A DNA stretch of 64,000 bases. Source: Turnera subulata (lineage: Eukaryota > Streptophyta > Magnoliopsida > Malpighiales > Passifloraceae). Positions 47,622-59,686 of this stretch are shown piece after piece (within the stretch, counting starts at the first letter, position 1; every line of letters starts with the position of its first letter). The notes under the pieces are model-generated. The model was not told the origin of the DNA, searched no databases, and saw nothing but the letters and a program-made list of their open reading frames with translations. The stretch spans positions 32,055 to 96,054 of the forward strand of contig JAKUCV010004804.1 in NCBI GenBank assembly GCA_028386065.3, given 5' to 3'. A program made the translations under genes and the position numbers.

Positions 47622-47799
47622 TGTGGATGTGGTTGTTTGGATGGGTTGTTGGAGGTTGATTTCTCCTTTGGTGTTGTCAATGCTGGTCGGCATGGGTTGG
47701 TTGGTATTACTCAAACCATCAGCAAATACCTAGTTGATGGCAAGCTAAACGACACTGTTGAGGGTTGGGTAAACCTTTGGGTTGCTTCATGCACCTAAA
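47622..47799 (+). pseudogene. possible captured coding fragment
   Basis: An open stretch reads LEVDFSFGVVNAGRHGLVGI, then TQTISKYLVDGKLNDTVEGW and a stop. It has no ATG in a suitable position, no recognised family and no neighbours in frame. Its codon use looks more protein-like than the flanks. Long-TIR elements often carry host gene pieces, but chance cannot be excluded. Confidence 0.25.
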
Positions 47800-48525
47800 T
47801 TTGGTTGATAATTGAATTTAAGTCATGAGGGCGAGGTAATAAATTTTTTCAGCCGAAATTAAGGGTGAGATAGTAATTAATAACGTAGTAACTAAACAAA
47901 AAAAAATTGAGCTAGGGGGGATTAAACTAACGAGTTGATTAAAGGAAGTAATAAAAATTGGATCAAAATACTAATAGATATTTTTAGGGTTGATTTCAAA
48001 ATTAAACAACACAATATTGCTCTTTTGTTAAAATGAATCTGGTTGCGGGTTGGAATTTAGGCGGGTTATAGGTAGTATCCATCTGCTTTCGGATCAGTTA
48101 GGTCAAGGGTTTGGGGTGGATGTCACGTGTCCACCCAACCTGTTAAGATGACGTCGTTTTGAAACGCAAATTAGGATAGCCTGCCACGTCATCGGGTGCC
48201 TGATCTGAGAATCACGATTGGCTTGCCTAGAAAAAATTGAGGTACATAATTGGACAAACAAAAAATAGGGGTATATGATTGGCCAAAATGGAAAAGTTTG
48301 GGACCTAAAAGCCTAGAAACTCCTCTTTCCTACACAATTCTCTTCTCATAATCCTCCTTCTTAGTTTAATTATCTTCCATTATATATCAATATAATTATC
48401 AAAGTTTTACTATTATCATCACCTTAAATTTTGTAAGCCTCGGCATGCGTGGCTAGTTAGATATTTTTTCCGGTAACATATGTGGCCTAGTTATATAATT
48501 AATTTCTCTGTAGTGTGTTTTTGAA

Positions 48526-49884
48526 GGGTAAATGCATATTTTGGGGTCTGTATAAATTTTTGCCCCTTTTATATGTCCATACTCTTATATGATGTCCCTT
48601 TTGTGGATCTCGGTCAGTTCCCCAGCTGACATGGACTGCCCGGGCATGAAGTGTATTAAACTGCACTAGTTGTTTGACACGCGGCCTATATGTGGACCCC
48701 ACTTTCTTTTTCGTTTCAAAAAACTGATTTTCTTATTTTCTGAAATTTTAATTTTTTCATTTAACAAGTTCATAATAAAAAAAAATGAAAAAAAAAAACA
48801 CAAACCATAAACACGATCAACGTAAACAGAAACCCCACAATTCCCATTCTCTTTTTTTTTTTTTCTATCATCAACAAAAATCTCAATCTCGCACCACAAA
48901 GTTTACAAAAAAACCCAAATCCTTAGTTCCTCGAGCCAATCCCTAAATCCCCAATTCTCTTAACGCAACCATTGAATCCCCAATCCATGGAGGAAGTCGC
49001 CATCTGGGGTCATGGGGGCGAGGAGGTAGAGGCAGCATGCCGAGAATTTTCGCCATGCCCGGCCTTTGCGAAGATACAAAATTTGGAGGAAGTGAGCCCG
49101 AACGATGAGTCATCATCACCGACCTTGGAGGCGAGAGACACGCTTGTTGCAGTGCCAGCACCAGTAGAGATGAACATGACGAAGAACTTCCGGTGGCTGC
49201 TCCGGCGGCGGGGGACGGTGACTAAGGTGGGGCGTCGGCCGTGGTAGTGAGTGAGGGGTTGTTGGTTTGATAACTATGGTTGTGGGTTGGATTGCATTTG
49301 GGATGGGGAACAAAGGTTCTGTTGTTTCCTCTTTTGGGATTTTTTATTTTTATGATTGTGTACTGTTGTCACACAGAGGGAGGGAGGAAGAAGATGACGA
49401 AACAAAACAAAAAAGAAAATGGACGGATAGGAACAAGATTAGTTACATCTGGTTTTTGGTGGTTGACGTGGGCTTGTTGATGTGGACTTTTAATTTGTAG
49501 GGCAACCATTGGATAGGATTACTTAGATCAGATATGGTTTCAAAGTTGAGTTAACCAAAATCCTTTTTTTTCAACTATTTTTTGTTAATAGAATTTGTTA
49601 AACGAAAAAATGAATTAAGAAAATAAGGGAAAATCAATTTTCCGGGGAAAAAGGAAAATGAGCCCACATGCACCTCTGAAGACTTATGTGCTGCCATGTG
49701 TCAAATAAATAGTGTATTTTTAATACACTTCCCACTCGGGCAGCCCATGTCAGTTGGGAGACTGACCGAGACCCATAAAAGAGACAATATATAAGGGTAT
49801 GGACATATAAAAGGGCCAAAAAATTATACAGACCCCTAAAAAGGACGATTGAAATAGTACGGACCTCAATATATACATTTATCC
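48526..49884. mobile_element. Mutator-like non-autonomous element with 10-bp target duplication
   Basis: 1359 bp flanked by TGTTTTTGAA at 48516-48525 and 49885-49894. The left end starts GGGTAAATGCATATTTTGGG and the right, inverted, GGATAAATGTATATATTGAG. The arms align for about 170 bp (CCTTTTATATGTCCATAC, GGTCTCGGTCAG-type words). A 9-11 bp target duplication plus long TIRs is diagnostic of Mutator-like elements. The interior has a GC-rich ORF (48972-49247) but no transposase. Confidence 0.85.
48972..49247 (+). CDS. unidentified ORF inside Mutator-like element
   Basis: 91 codons with an acidic N-terminal half (EEVEAACREFSPCPAF, EEVSPNDESSSP) and a basic end (WLLRRRGTVTKVGRRPW). It is richer in GC than the surrounding arms. 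No family recognised. It may be a captured gene piece (Pack-MULE style) or compositional noise. Confidence 0.25.
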   Translation: MNPQSMEEVAIWGHGGEEVEAACREFSPCPAFAKIQNLEEVSPNDESSSPTLEARDTLVAVPAPVEMNMTKNFRWLLRRRGTVTKVGRRPW

Positions 49885-49894
49885 TGTTTTTGAA

Positions 49895-52717
49895 TGACTA
49901 AAGTTCTATTCCCACCGAATCATACACCGCACCCACAAGGTTATAACCATTCTTTCGCACTCATTCGAGAATAAATTTTAAATTTGAAGTGAACTGGTTA
50001 CTTAACCTACTACTATGTAGTGAAGAGAAAAAGAATGTCATGATTAAACCCATATCGCTCCATTCTGTTTTCTTCATGTAAAAACCATCTTTTTGTTTTT
50101 TTTTTTTGACAAACAAAATCATCTTCTTGTTTCCTTTATCGCACTTCATTATCTAGAAAGATGGGAAGAGATGCTTCCCTTAAGAATCTTTTAGCTTTGA
50201 AAAGCAAAAATCCCCACTATAACGATTCATGAAAGGAATCCTACAACCTAACACATATTTCGGGTTAACGTAACATGTATCTATCGTATACCCACCCTCC
50301 GTCTCGATCTTCGGGAAGGATTGTATCACTGCACATGGATTGGACAATATATATGATCTATACAACACATTGTTTTCATTAAATGTGTCGACTGATATCC
50401 TCTATTTTCGATATCAGTTAATTACTATATATATGTTTGGCAAATGTTAATCAACCCGAAACCCATTTGAACAAAGATGGACTATGTACGCACTATTTTG
50501 AGAAAAAGGCAGACATTAAAGTATAAACCAGTTGACTATTTCTCAATTTTTATCAGAATCATTAATTGTTTTAATGTCTACTAGAAAATTATAGCCTTAT
50601 CGAAAAAGTTTCCTGGCATTGTTTAACATATGATTATTTGGGTTCGTCATCAATATTAATTTGTATATATCGTACTTTGACATGTCATACAAACTTTTTT
50701 ACACAAAGATGGTATGTGCAATGATTGTTTGGGTTCGTCATAATTATTTGATGCAATGACTTCTATTGATTTCAATGTTTATATGATCCTGATCCCTTTC
50801 CAATGTACATGTTGTAATAGGTAGATCAATGGGAAGGTAACTCTCCATCAAGCCATTAGACCGGCTAATTTAAAATTATTTAATATTTTATTTTCTTTAC
50901 TTAAATTTTCAGTTTTTTATTTGTAAAAATAAATTATAATAAATAAATATGATTTTCATAGTGGAGATAGGAGCCTCATTCAGGGTGGTGAATCCCAAGT
51001 TAAGCGGAAGACTATGCTTAGCAAGGCTATCAAGTATCAACCACATTTTTTCGCTTTACGAAAGCCATGATAGATGGAGAGGCTCCTAGTTTCTGATCCC
51101 CATTACCAGTCCTTAAGGTCCACCATTCGCGGCTTACCCAGATCTTCACCCTCAACGCCGGCCTCGTTATTGCCATCGTCTGCTGCGCCAAGCAATTCGT
51201 GCCGGCAGACGGGCAAGAGTTCCTTAGGGAGAGCCACGAAATATAGTAATTCGGAAAGTAGATGCGCTTGCATGGCTTCTCTGTGTCAATTCGAAAGCCT
51301 GCTTGAACACTGCGCAACCGCTCCTTTGACGCTATATCCCTCCCCTATCACCATTGTCGGAACTACTCGATCTACCAACTTCAACATTGGAGGGTGCAGT
51401 TCTCATACCGCCCGAAAAAACTGAATATGCTATTTCCTCCATAAGTATTTTGAAATGATAGCTAGATTGAAGAGAAAAATCATACTGAATATGTCATTTC
51501 CTCCACAAGTATTGTGAAATGATAGCTAGATTGAAGAGAAAAATGAAAACTTGTGAAGACATTCAACATTTCTTTTCATCCGTGGGTAAACTTATGGTGT
51601 AAGATTAATGACTGATTAATATGTTATTACTAACTAACACAATTTTTTGGTGTGAAAAAGTTTTGGTTGTAGGGAGCTCCCCCAACCCACGGCCAGGACT
51701 AAGTAAACGTCAGACCATGGTATTTACAGATTACCCACTAAGAGAAATGATCGGTGATGTTCGAACCCTCAATCTAATAAAAATGCTCACTGGATCTCAA
51801 CCAATTAAGCCAACCATTTATGACACTTATTGACACATTTGAATTAGACAATTTATAATATGTTTGAACAAAAAAGTAAAAGTAACAACATATATCCGTA
51901 CGTATATTTGTTTGTAAAGGACACTAATTAAACCCTGACAAAGAACATGCGTAGAGCCAGGACTTTATGTTTATATATGAGGTTGATCGTTAAGAAACTG
52001 AGCAGAACTCTGATACCAAAAAAAAAGGTAAATGCACAGAAATCATCTGAAAAAATCTTTAATATTGAAGCTCAACTGCTCAACTTTGTCACGCTAAACG
52101 TATGGAGCATTGAAATCAATTGGAGGCGCAACGATAACAAATTTTTCTCAGGGAAAGAGGGGTGGCCTAAGTTTCTTAAAATATGACTACTATTATCATC
52201 ATCAGAAACTGAAGAAGTTGATAAATTAAACTACGTAAAATGTAAGAAATTAAAGACTAAAGGGTTCTATATGTTATGGTGGTTTATCTGTTCCGGTTGT
52301 TGATCATGTCATATTCTTGACCTGGAGGGGGTGGAAAAAGTAGTCACTTTTCGGTTATGTTAGATGGGGTCGGGTGTACTTTACCCAATACAGTTGGACC
52401 AAACCCACTGTTTGCAGATCTGGTCAATTGAAATCTGGCATCAATGGGATCTACTAGCTTCGCTTCAAAAAATGTCTTGGCATGGTACAGATAACTACTT
52501 TGTGTGATGCACAAGAAAAACATCTTCAAGTCTCTCGTTATACTTATAGTCGTCTTCCAGTTATAGTCGTACCTGAGCCTTGTCCCTCAAGTTCTTGTAT
52601 CCCACCTAATGTGCTAAAACGACATGCGAGCAAAAAAATTGTCTTTATAAGTTTTGCAATATTGATGTCACACACACCCACCATTGAGAGAAGACATATC
52701 ATATTAAAACAAAACAT
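49895..52717. other. intergenic, no gene supported
   Basis: AT-rich spacer upstream of the laccase gene. The segment 51070-51400 is GC-richer and reads IFTLNAGLVIAIVCCAKQF, then FVPADGQEFLRESHE before stops on plus, which may be a gene remnant I cannot name. A 64-bp tandem duplication lies at 51421-51548. Confidence 0.45.
51421..51548. repeat. 64-bp tandem duplication
   Basis: The unit containing TTTCCTCCATAAGTATTTTG and GATAGCTAGATTGAAGAG is repeated once, with about four differences. Confidence 0.9.
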
Positions 52718-52723
52718 TATATA
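52718..52723 (+). promoter_or_regulatory. TATA box of the laccase gene (putative)
   Basis: TATATA in ACATTATATAGTAATCCC lies 48 bp upstream of the ATG at 52771, implying a short 5' leader of about 20 nt. Confidence 0.45.
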
Positions 52724-52770
52724 GTAATCCCTGTGGTGCGGGTTCAGTGAGCAATTAAGAGCTACCGGAG

Positions 52771-55700
52771 ATGGAGATGGCACCGTGGATTCGAGCCCTA
52801 TTTCTGGTGGCTTGCATGTTTCCGGCGTCCGTCGAGTCCATGGTTCGGCACTACAAGTTCAATGTAAGTTCTAATATTTAAAAGCTTCTGCTCCATTTAG
52901 GTTAGGGAACAGAGAAATTTGAGTTTCAATTTTCAAGTGAACTGTGCATTTTCTCCGACAGAGAGAAAGCATGTGCATAGAGAAATATGTACTATTCAGG
53001 TTAACCAACATAAACGAACATCTTCATTTAATCACATTACTCATTTCAGATTAGCTAGCCTACCTACGTGAATCATGCATGTACTTCTAGCTAGGACAAC
53101 TGAAGAAAGCCAGGATGCTAAAAAATTGCAATAACCTTCACTCGCATGCATCGTAAGACGAGGACGCGGTGTTTCATTAAAATTATTTACACGACCTCTT
53201 TTAGGAATGGCATATAGAATACTCCTCCAAGAGGAAATGTTTAAAAATGTCAACTTTCAGTTAAGGCTAATTGACTATGAATAACAATGATTCCAAGTTA
53301 AAAAAAATGTCTATAATTTGTTCATTTTGCGTTTGAGATATTGGAAGAACTGCTGTTGGAAGGTTGATGATCATCAGCTTCACCTTGGAGATATTGATAG
53401 GTATAGGTTTATATTACTAAATACTGTAATTTGGCTGAGTGCATACATCAGGCCATGCGCAATTGTTCATTTGAAACTGTAGATCGACCCATGAAAGCTG
53501 CTAGTCCAAATGTATAGAGCTGTATCGATGGGCGCAGTTTCTAGCATGACACTGGAATACTTCGAGTATCTAACCAATAATGTTTCACTTTTTGGTTGCA
53601 CAGGCTCGATTGTTTGTCTTCTTAAATCGTTTCCTTACTGTAGCAAGCAAAATTACTGCATGGCCATGCCATTGATTATTTATGTTGTGCTGACATTTTG
53701 TATTTCTACTTTTTTTTACCGTTGTATATTTTTTTATTAATCATTTGGCCGTCCTGAAATATATATACACTATACTATGATCCTATCCAAAATATATGAG
53801 AACTCATCAGTTCATCATTAATTCTTCTCACGAGTTAACTTCTTCATTTTTATTTTTTTTTAAGAGAAGCGAACATATTTACTTTGGCTGACATTCTAAA
53901 GTTAGAAGATAAATCATGACTTAATGACACTGATCTTATACTTAAAATCATAAGCTATCAGTTAATTGCATCAAAATTGTCGAAAGCAGTCAATAACTTG
54001 AGTAGCTTGGATTGGAGTTGGAGCCAGAAAATTGGCAACTGGGAGGCCGCCAATATATATCAAAAGTCAATGGCAGACAATACACATATATATAATATAA
54101 GTTCATCTGCTCCATAATTAATTAATCTGCTGGTCATTTCATGCATACTAAGGTGGTTATGAAAAACACGACGAGGCTGTGCTCAAGTAAGCCCATCGTC
54201 ACTGTAAATGGGCAGTTTCCGGGCCCCACACTAGTCGCTAGAGAGGATGACACCGTGCTTGTGAAGGTTGTCAATCATGTGAAATACAATCTGAGCATCC
54301 ATTGGTAAGTCCGGATTACCTATATTATGATCCATCCCCTATCGTAAGCAATTACTAATTAATTAGTAGTTCGTTGAACAACCAAATTAATATGTTGATA
54401 TCTAATAAATATTAATTAATGAGAGTATCATATATAGATAGTATGATTACTTCTGGTATATGCATACTTGACAGGGTTTGATTTTTCTCTTCATTAATTT
54501 TCTGAATTAATTAGGCATGGGATTAAACAGCTAAGGACGGGTTGGGCAGATGGCCCAGCATACATAACACAGTGCCCTATTCAACCAGGGCAGAGCTACG
54601 TGTACAATTTCACCATCACTGGCCAAAGGGGCACCTTACTCTGGCACGCACACATCCTCTGGCTAAGGGCCACCGTCCACGGTGCCATTGTTATCTTGCC
54701 CAAACCTGCTGTTCCCTATCCATTCCCTACTCCCGACAACGAAGAGGTCATCGTCTTAGGTAGTAATAATTTAATTAGATCCTATATATACTACCCATTA
54801 ACTGAATATTCCTGCCACTATAATTAATTCCTTTTTTTTCTATATATTCTCTATAATTAGGTGAATGGTGGAAATCAGATGTTGAAAATGTGATCAACGA
54901 AGCCATGAAATCAGGGTTGGCACCAAATGTCTCTGATGCTCACACTATCAATGGTCATCCAGGACCTTCATCAACCTGTCCTTCCCAAGGTAAAATTAAA
55001 ACACAATATTGACATTCTTGGGATCAGGAACTTCACCTTCAACAGCGATATTATACATTACCTGTTTTTTTTTTTTTTCATTTTTTTTACTTAATAGTTT
55101 CTCAACATCAATTACTATATACGGCCGTTAATTCCCTAAATTAAGCTAAAATAAATAAAATGTTGTATCATCATATACAGGAGCGTATAGGTTATCTGTC
55201 CAAGCAGGGAAGACCTACATGCTTCGAATCATCAATGCTGCACTAAATGAAGAGCTCTTCTTTAAGATTGCGGGTCATAAACTAACCGTGGTTGAAGTTG
55301 ATGCCACATACATTAAACCCTTCAAGATTGCCACCGTTGTGATAGCCCCAGGCCAAACCACAAACGTTCTTTTAACTGCGGACCAAAGATCAGGCAAGTA
55401 CTTGATTGCAGCGTCGCCATTTATGGATGCCCCCATTGCGGTCGACAATGTGACTGCCACCGCATTGGTACATTATGCAGGCACCCTTTCTAGCACCGCC
55501 ACCACCCTAATTGCACCACCCCCCAAAAATGCAACCCCGGTGGCTACAAATTTTACGAGCTCTTTACGAAGCTTGAATTCGGGAAAATATCCAGCTAGAG
55601 TTCCATTGAAGATTGATCATTCCCTTTTCTTCACCATCAGCCTTGGTGTTAATCCCTGTGCTACTTGTGTCAATGGTAGCCGAGTGGTGGCAGCTATCAA

Positions 55701-56360
55701 TAACGTGACTTTTGTGATGCCCAAAAAGGCTCTCCTTCAAGCCCATTTCTTCAATAACACTAAGGGTGTTTTCACTGATGATTTCCCTGCAAACCCACCG
55801 GTGGCATTCAATTACACGGGGGCCCAACCAACGAATTTTCAGACTACCAAGGGGACAAGACTCTATAGACTCGACTACAACTCTACCGTGCAGTTAGTTC
55901 TACAAGATACAGGCATGCTTACCCCTGAAAACCACCCAATCCATTTGCATGGCATGAATTTCTTTGAAGTCGGGAGCGGAATCGGCAACTTCAACCCCAA
56001 AACCGATCCAAAAAAATTCAATCTTGTTGACCCCGTGGAGAGGAACACGATTGGTGTCCCTTCTGGTGGATGGACTGCTATAAGATTCTTAGCTGACAAT
56101 CCAGGTAAAGTAAAACCTTTTTTTCTTTATTTATTTATTAATTACTGGAATTAGCTTATTTATAAGTTAGTTTCTGCAGACCAAGATGATGATTAATTAA
56201 TTCTTACATATGCTCATTTTGTATTGTAGGGGTATGGTTCATGCACTGCCATCTGGAAGTTCATACAACATGGGGTCTTAAGATGGCGTTTGTTGTGGAC
56301 AATGGCAAAGGACCCCATGAATCTCTTCTACCCCCTCCTCCTGATCTGCCCAAGTGTTAG
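52771..56360 (+). CDS. laccase (multicopper oxidase)
   Basis: Six exons: 52771-52863, 54153-54304, 54515-54759, 54861-54989, 55181-56104 and 56230-56360. Introns are GT-AG, phases match, total 1674 bp, 557 residues. Exon sizes 152, 245 and 129 bp are the ones usual for plant laccases. A signal peptide ([18 protein letters not shown]) indicates secretion to the cell wall. Copper ligands are present: HWHG (81-84), HAH (126-128), HPIHLHG (458-464), HCHLEVH (520-526), with Leu531 at the axial position expected for a high-potential site. The C-terminus is DLPKC. Several N-glycosylation sites are visible. Plant laccases oxidise monolignols or flavonoids in the apoplast, and the substrate is not evident here. 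ATG 52777 is an alternative start. No lesions. Confidence 0.95.
55230..55250 (+). promoter_or_regulatory. putative miR397 target site in laccase exon 5
   Basis: CATCAATGCTGCACTAAATGA differs from the perfect complement of the canonical plant miR397a at two places. One is tolerated as G:U, the other is a mismatch opposite miRNA position 6. The site codes for INAALNE, at the position where many plant laccases carry it. Regulation is therefore plausible but possibly weak. Confidence 0.5.
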
Positions 56361-56890
56361 AGAAGTTCAATGATCAGTGGTAATTCATTAGATGGCCGGA
56401 TAAAGGACCACACAAAAAAAATGAAGCTAAGGGATCTGAAGACACTAATTAATGAAGATCTTCCTTTGGTCTTAATTAGCCAGCCAAAACAAAATACTCA
56501 TCAACAGTTGGAGTAAAAGTCAAGACAATTTTTTTTTATTCTACTATATAGTTTTGGTGGGACGAGTCTGTTTTTTATGCCTTGTAATGCATTAACTTCC
56601 GGAGTGCTATATATGTCGATTGATGTAATTATGCAAAACCGTTTACATTATAGTGGCAAACTAGTCACCTTTCACGCATTACAAACGGTTTGGATAGTAA
56701 CATGCTAGTCAATTGATTTTGTCCCTAATTTAAAAAATAAAAAAAAATCATAGAATTTAAATCAATTGTGATGCATTAACTTAAAAAATATGAACAAAAC
56801 ACAAAATATCGCCAATCATTTAATCATTTGGTTGCTAATTTTTTCTTTATGCTTAAATAATGAAAAGAAGTTAAGAAAACGATAATCAAT

Positions 56891-56926
<36 letters not shown>

Positions 56927-57627
56927 TAGAAAAAGAAATAGGCTAAAAGAACAACAAAGCTAGACAATTTTGGCTCTTACTCTGGGAAAAAGAAGTCTCC
57001 ATTTACAACCATTCATTCTCTCTTCTTTTCTTTACTTTTTTTTTTGTGTTCTTTCAACAACAACTTTGTGTTTCACCATGACTTTGCATTTACCATTTAC
57101 ATCTTTATTCAATGACAGCAATAAATAGATGATGAAGTTTCATAATTACAAAAGATTTTTCACGTATTCAAGGATAAATGTATTTGTATTTTATGATTCA
57201 TTGAGGCATAATTTTTTTTCCATGCCATAGATCTTAGTATTTTATAATTACACTTAATATATAAGACTTCTTTTTATATGTAAATGCATCTCATTCAATC
57301 TATAAAATATTTGTTATGTGTAATTTTTTTCATTTGACAACTTACTTAAGTCATTTTGATATCGGGATATGAAGAGACTATGATACATACCTTTTTTCAT
57401 TCACAAACAATTAATTTAATACTTAATTTAGAATATTAAAAGTTTTTTTAATTAAATTCAATACTTGTCAATTAAGAATGTAAGAATAAATCGTATATTT
57501 TTTTGAATAAAAATTAAATAATATATTAATCATTTTGTTTTTTTTCAAAATTACAAGTAGGCAATTTGCCACGTGGCACTACGAATGGAAATTTTCGTGA
57601 AACATGACACAAGAAAGGGGATTTAAA

Positions 57628-57678
<51 letters not shown>

Positions 57679-58080
57679 CTAGGATCGTGCCATTTGTTTT
57701 TCAAAGCGCCAAGTTGGTTGCCTTATTTTTAATTACTAGTACTCTACCCGTGTATTCACACAGGCAAACATGTAATTATTCTCTGGATGCTGCTTCAGCT
57801 GGTGGTCCTCTTGGGCAATAAATTTTTCACAAGGCCACACAGAAATTTAAATCACAAAAAGCCCCTTTGCTATGCGTAGAATTGAATTCTATTCTAAATT
57901 AATTGCTTCGTATAAGTTAATTTGAGTTTAAGTTATGAATTAAATTTTATTTTCATTTAATATATAATATTTTAGTGATATTTCAAATCCCAACTAAAGT
58001 GATGAGATTTGGAATTCTTTTCAAGTCTAATGAGTATTAATATGTATAAATAACAAAAAAATCCTTATTATTATTATCTC
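56361..58080. other. intergenic with simple repeats
   Basis: The 3' region of the laccase gene, then AT-rich spacer. It contains (AAT)n at about 56896-56925 and a (TA)n run at about 57632-57676. No gene seen. Confidence 0.6.
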
Positions 58081-59378
58081 TGTAACGGCCCAGGTAAAAA
58101 TTTACGTTTTTACCGGGACTGTAAAAGCTTTGTACAATAATTTACCGAATAAAAATAATCTTGGGTAATTATTTTCAGGTAAATTGTGCATCGGATTCGG
58201 AAACCGACCCTTACCCCACGTTGTAGATTTTTCTGCGGATTTTACGGAGCAGAGTTGGTATTTTTTGGGTCCAGGATTCTTAAGAAAAGTCAGTTTTAAC
58301 CTTAAAATAACGGACCAGAAATAAAGTAAAGTGGATATCTTAGTTATTTGCTGGTCCGGACGATACCCGCTCAAGTGTGTGTAACACACTTACACACGTT
58401 TTTCTCCTGCCAGGTGAAGCTTCTTCTTCACCGTGAAGCACCACCCGACAGCCTTCTCCTTCTCCTGCAAGATGAAAAAAAAAATTCTTCCTTACACCAC
58501 ATTCTTTCTTCTGCTTGAAGCCCTTGAAGTTTCCCCTGCAGCTTCCCTACTTGTGTCTTTCTGGATGCTGCAATATAATAATAATAAAAAAAAACTAACC
58601 ACTGCCCTTACCTGCTGCAAACAAACACTACTAACTTACGTTACACCCTCTGCAAGAAAGAAAACCTCTGCCCAGTTCTTTCTCACACTGCAAAATTACC
58701 AATATTAAAAAAAAACAAAAAAAACAAAACAAACAACAAACACTAAACACGCAGCACCACCCACGCCATCGCACCAGCCACCACCTCCCTCCTTTCCCGC
58801 ACCGCGTCGACCAGCCGAGGCAGGCAGGGGCTAGCCGCCGTCTCCTCCTCCCTTCCTCTCGCTTCGCTGCCGCCTGGAGTCGTCATCACCGCCGAACCTT
58901 GCAGCGCCTTCCTCTCTGCACGCGACAGCCCGAGCTTGCTTCCTCCTTCGCACCCGTCGCCATCTTCGTCTCCTCCCCGTGCCAGTCACCGCTCGCGCCA
59001 CCTCGCCTGCTCGTCGTCTCGCCGTGCCGCATCGCCCAGGTAAGCCCCGTGAAGAAGATGAACAGTCCATGCATGGGCTGTCTTTTTTTGTTTTTGTGTG
59101 CATGGGCTGCTGCTCTATTCACATGGACCTGGGCTTCCTATTGGGCTTTGAGTTTTAATTGTTGGAGTTAGGTGTTGGGTTTGGATTAGGCACTTTGGGC
59201 TGGGCTTGGACCTTGGCCCAGTCCGAATTAATTTAAAAATAAAACAAAATAATAATGATAATAAGAATAAAAATAGAGGAATATATGTAGTTCTGGGATT
59301 ATAAAAAAAGAAGAGGGAATTTCTGGGAAATAGGTAATAACTCTAGGAAAGAAATTGAATGGAAAAAGAAGTAATAAT
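58081..59378 (+). mobile_element. Ty3-gypsy LTR, 5' part, interrupted
   Basis: Starts TGTAACGGCCCAGGTAAAAA and matches, in plus orientation, the ends of the minus-strand LTRs at 6771, 10369 and 17314 (shared GTGCATCGGATTCGG, TTTTCTGCGGATTTTACG). It runs through a GC-rich block (58740-59040), a donor-like CAG|GTAAGC (59038-59044) and a GGGCTT-rich part, then is cut at 59379 by a copia element. ORFs in the GC-rich block are not supported. Confidence 0.8.
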
Positions 59379-59686
59379 TGTTGAAAATAATGTTTTGCTA
59401 ACATCTCCTTATCTCTTTCAGGTTTTGATAATGACAAATCAACCTTGTATTAAGATGATCATTATTATGAAGCAAAAAGAAATAATCAAGAGCAAAGCCT
59501 TATGACATCAAAGAGTTCAAGAATGGATGTGACAAGATCAAGCAAGAAGAAAAGGAAGAGTTAGGAACTCAATTTTGTACAAGGTTAAACATTCAATGTC
59601 TCTAAGTTATTGGCTCAAACAAAATCACTTTTACTCATGCATCAATTTGATTTTATTTCAATCATATTTATGTCTTCCGAGCCATG

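Larger units (their letters stand above)
45786..48319. mobile_element. long-TIR DNA element (Mutator-like, non-autonomous)
   Basis: Both ends start TTTCTAGG (inverted) and continue with matching arms for about 180 bp, e.g. AACTTTTCCATTTTGG and CCAATTATGTACC. Length 2.5 kb. No transposase is seen. It contains a nested foldback element (46127-46577), a microsatellite (47253-47312) and a possible captured coding fragment (47622-47799). A target duplication could not be identified, so the class is inferred from the long TIRs and resemblance to the element at 48526-49884. Confidence 0.65.

Noticed and set aside
51030..51424. ORFs on both strands around 51.0-51.4 kb
   Set aside because: The sequence looks like a remnant of something coding, but no frame stays open or matches a family I know. 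Mentioned only as intergenic content.
55219..56154. Stand-alone 311-codon ORF
   Set aside because: It is exon 5 of the laccase gene plus read-through into the intron. The ATG is internal.
58831..59171. ORFs in the GC-rich block of the plus-strand gypsy LTR
   Set aside because: Arg-rich or Ser/Pro-rich in overlapping frames, not shared with the other LTRs.
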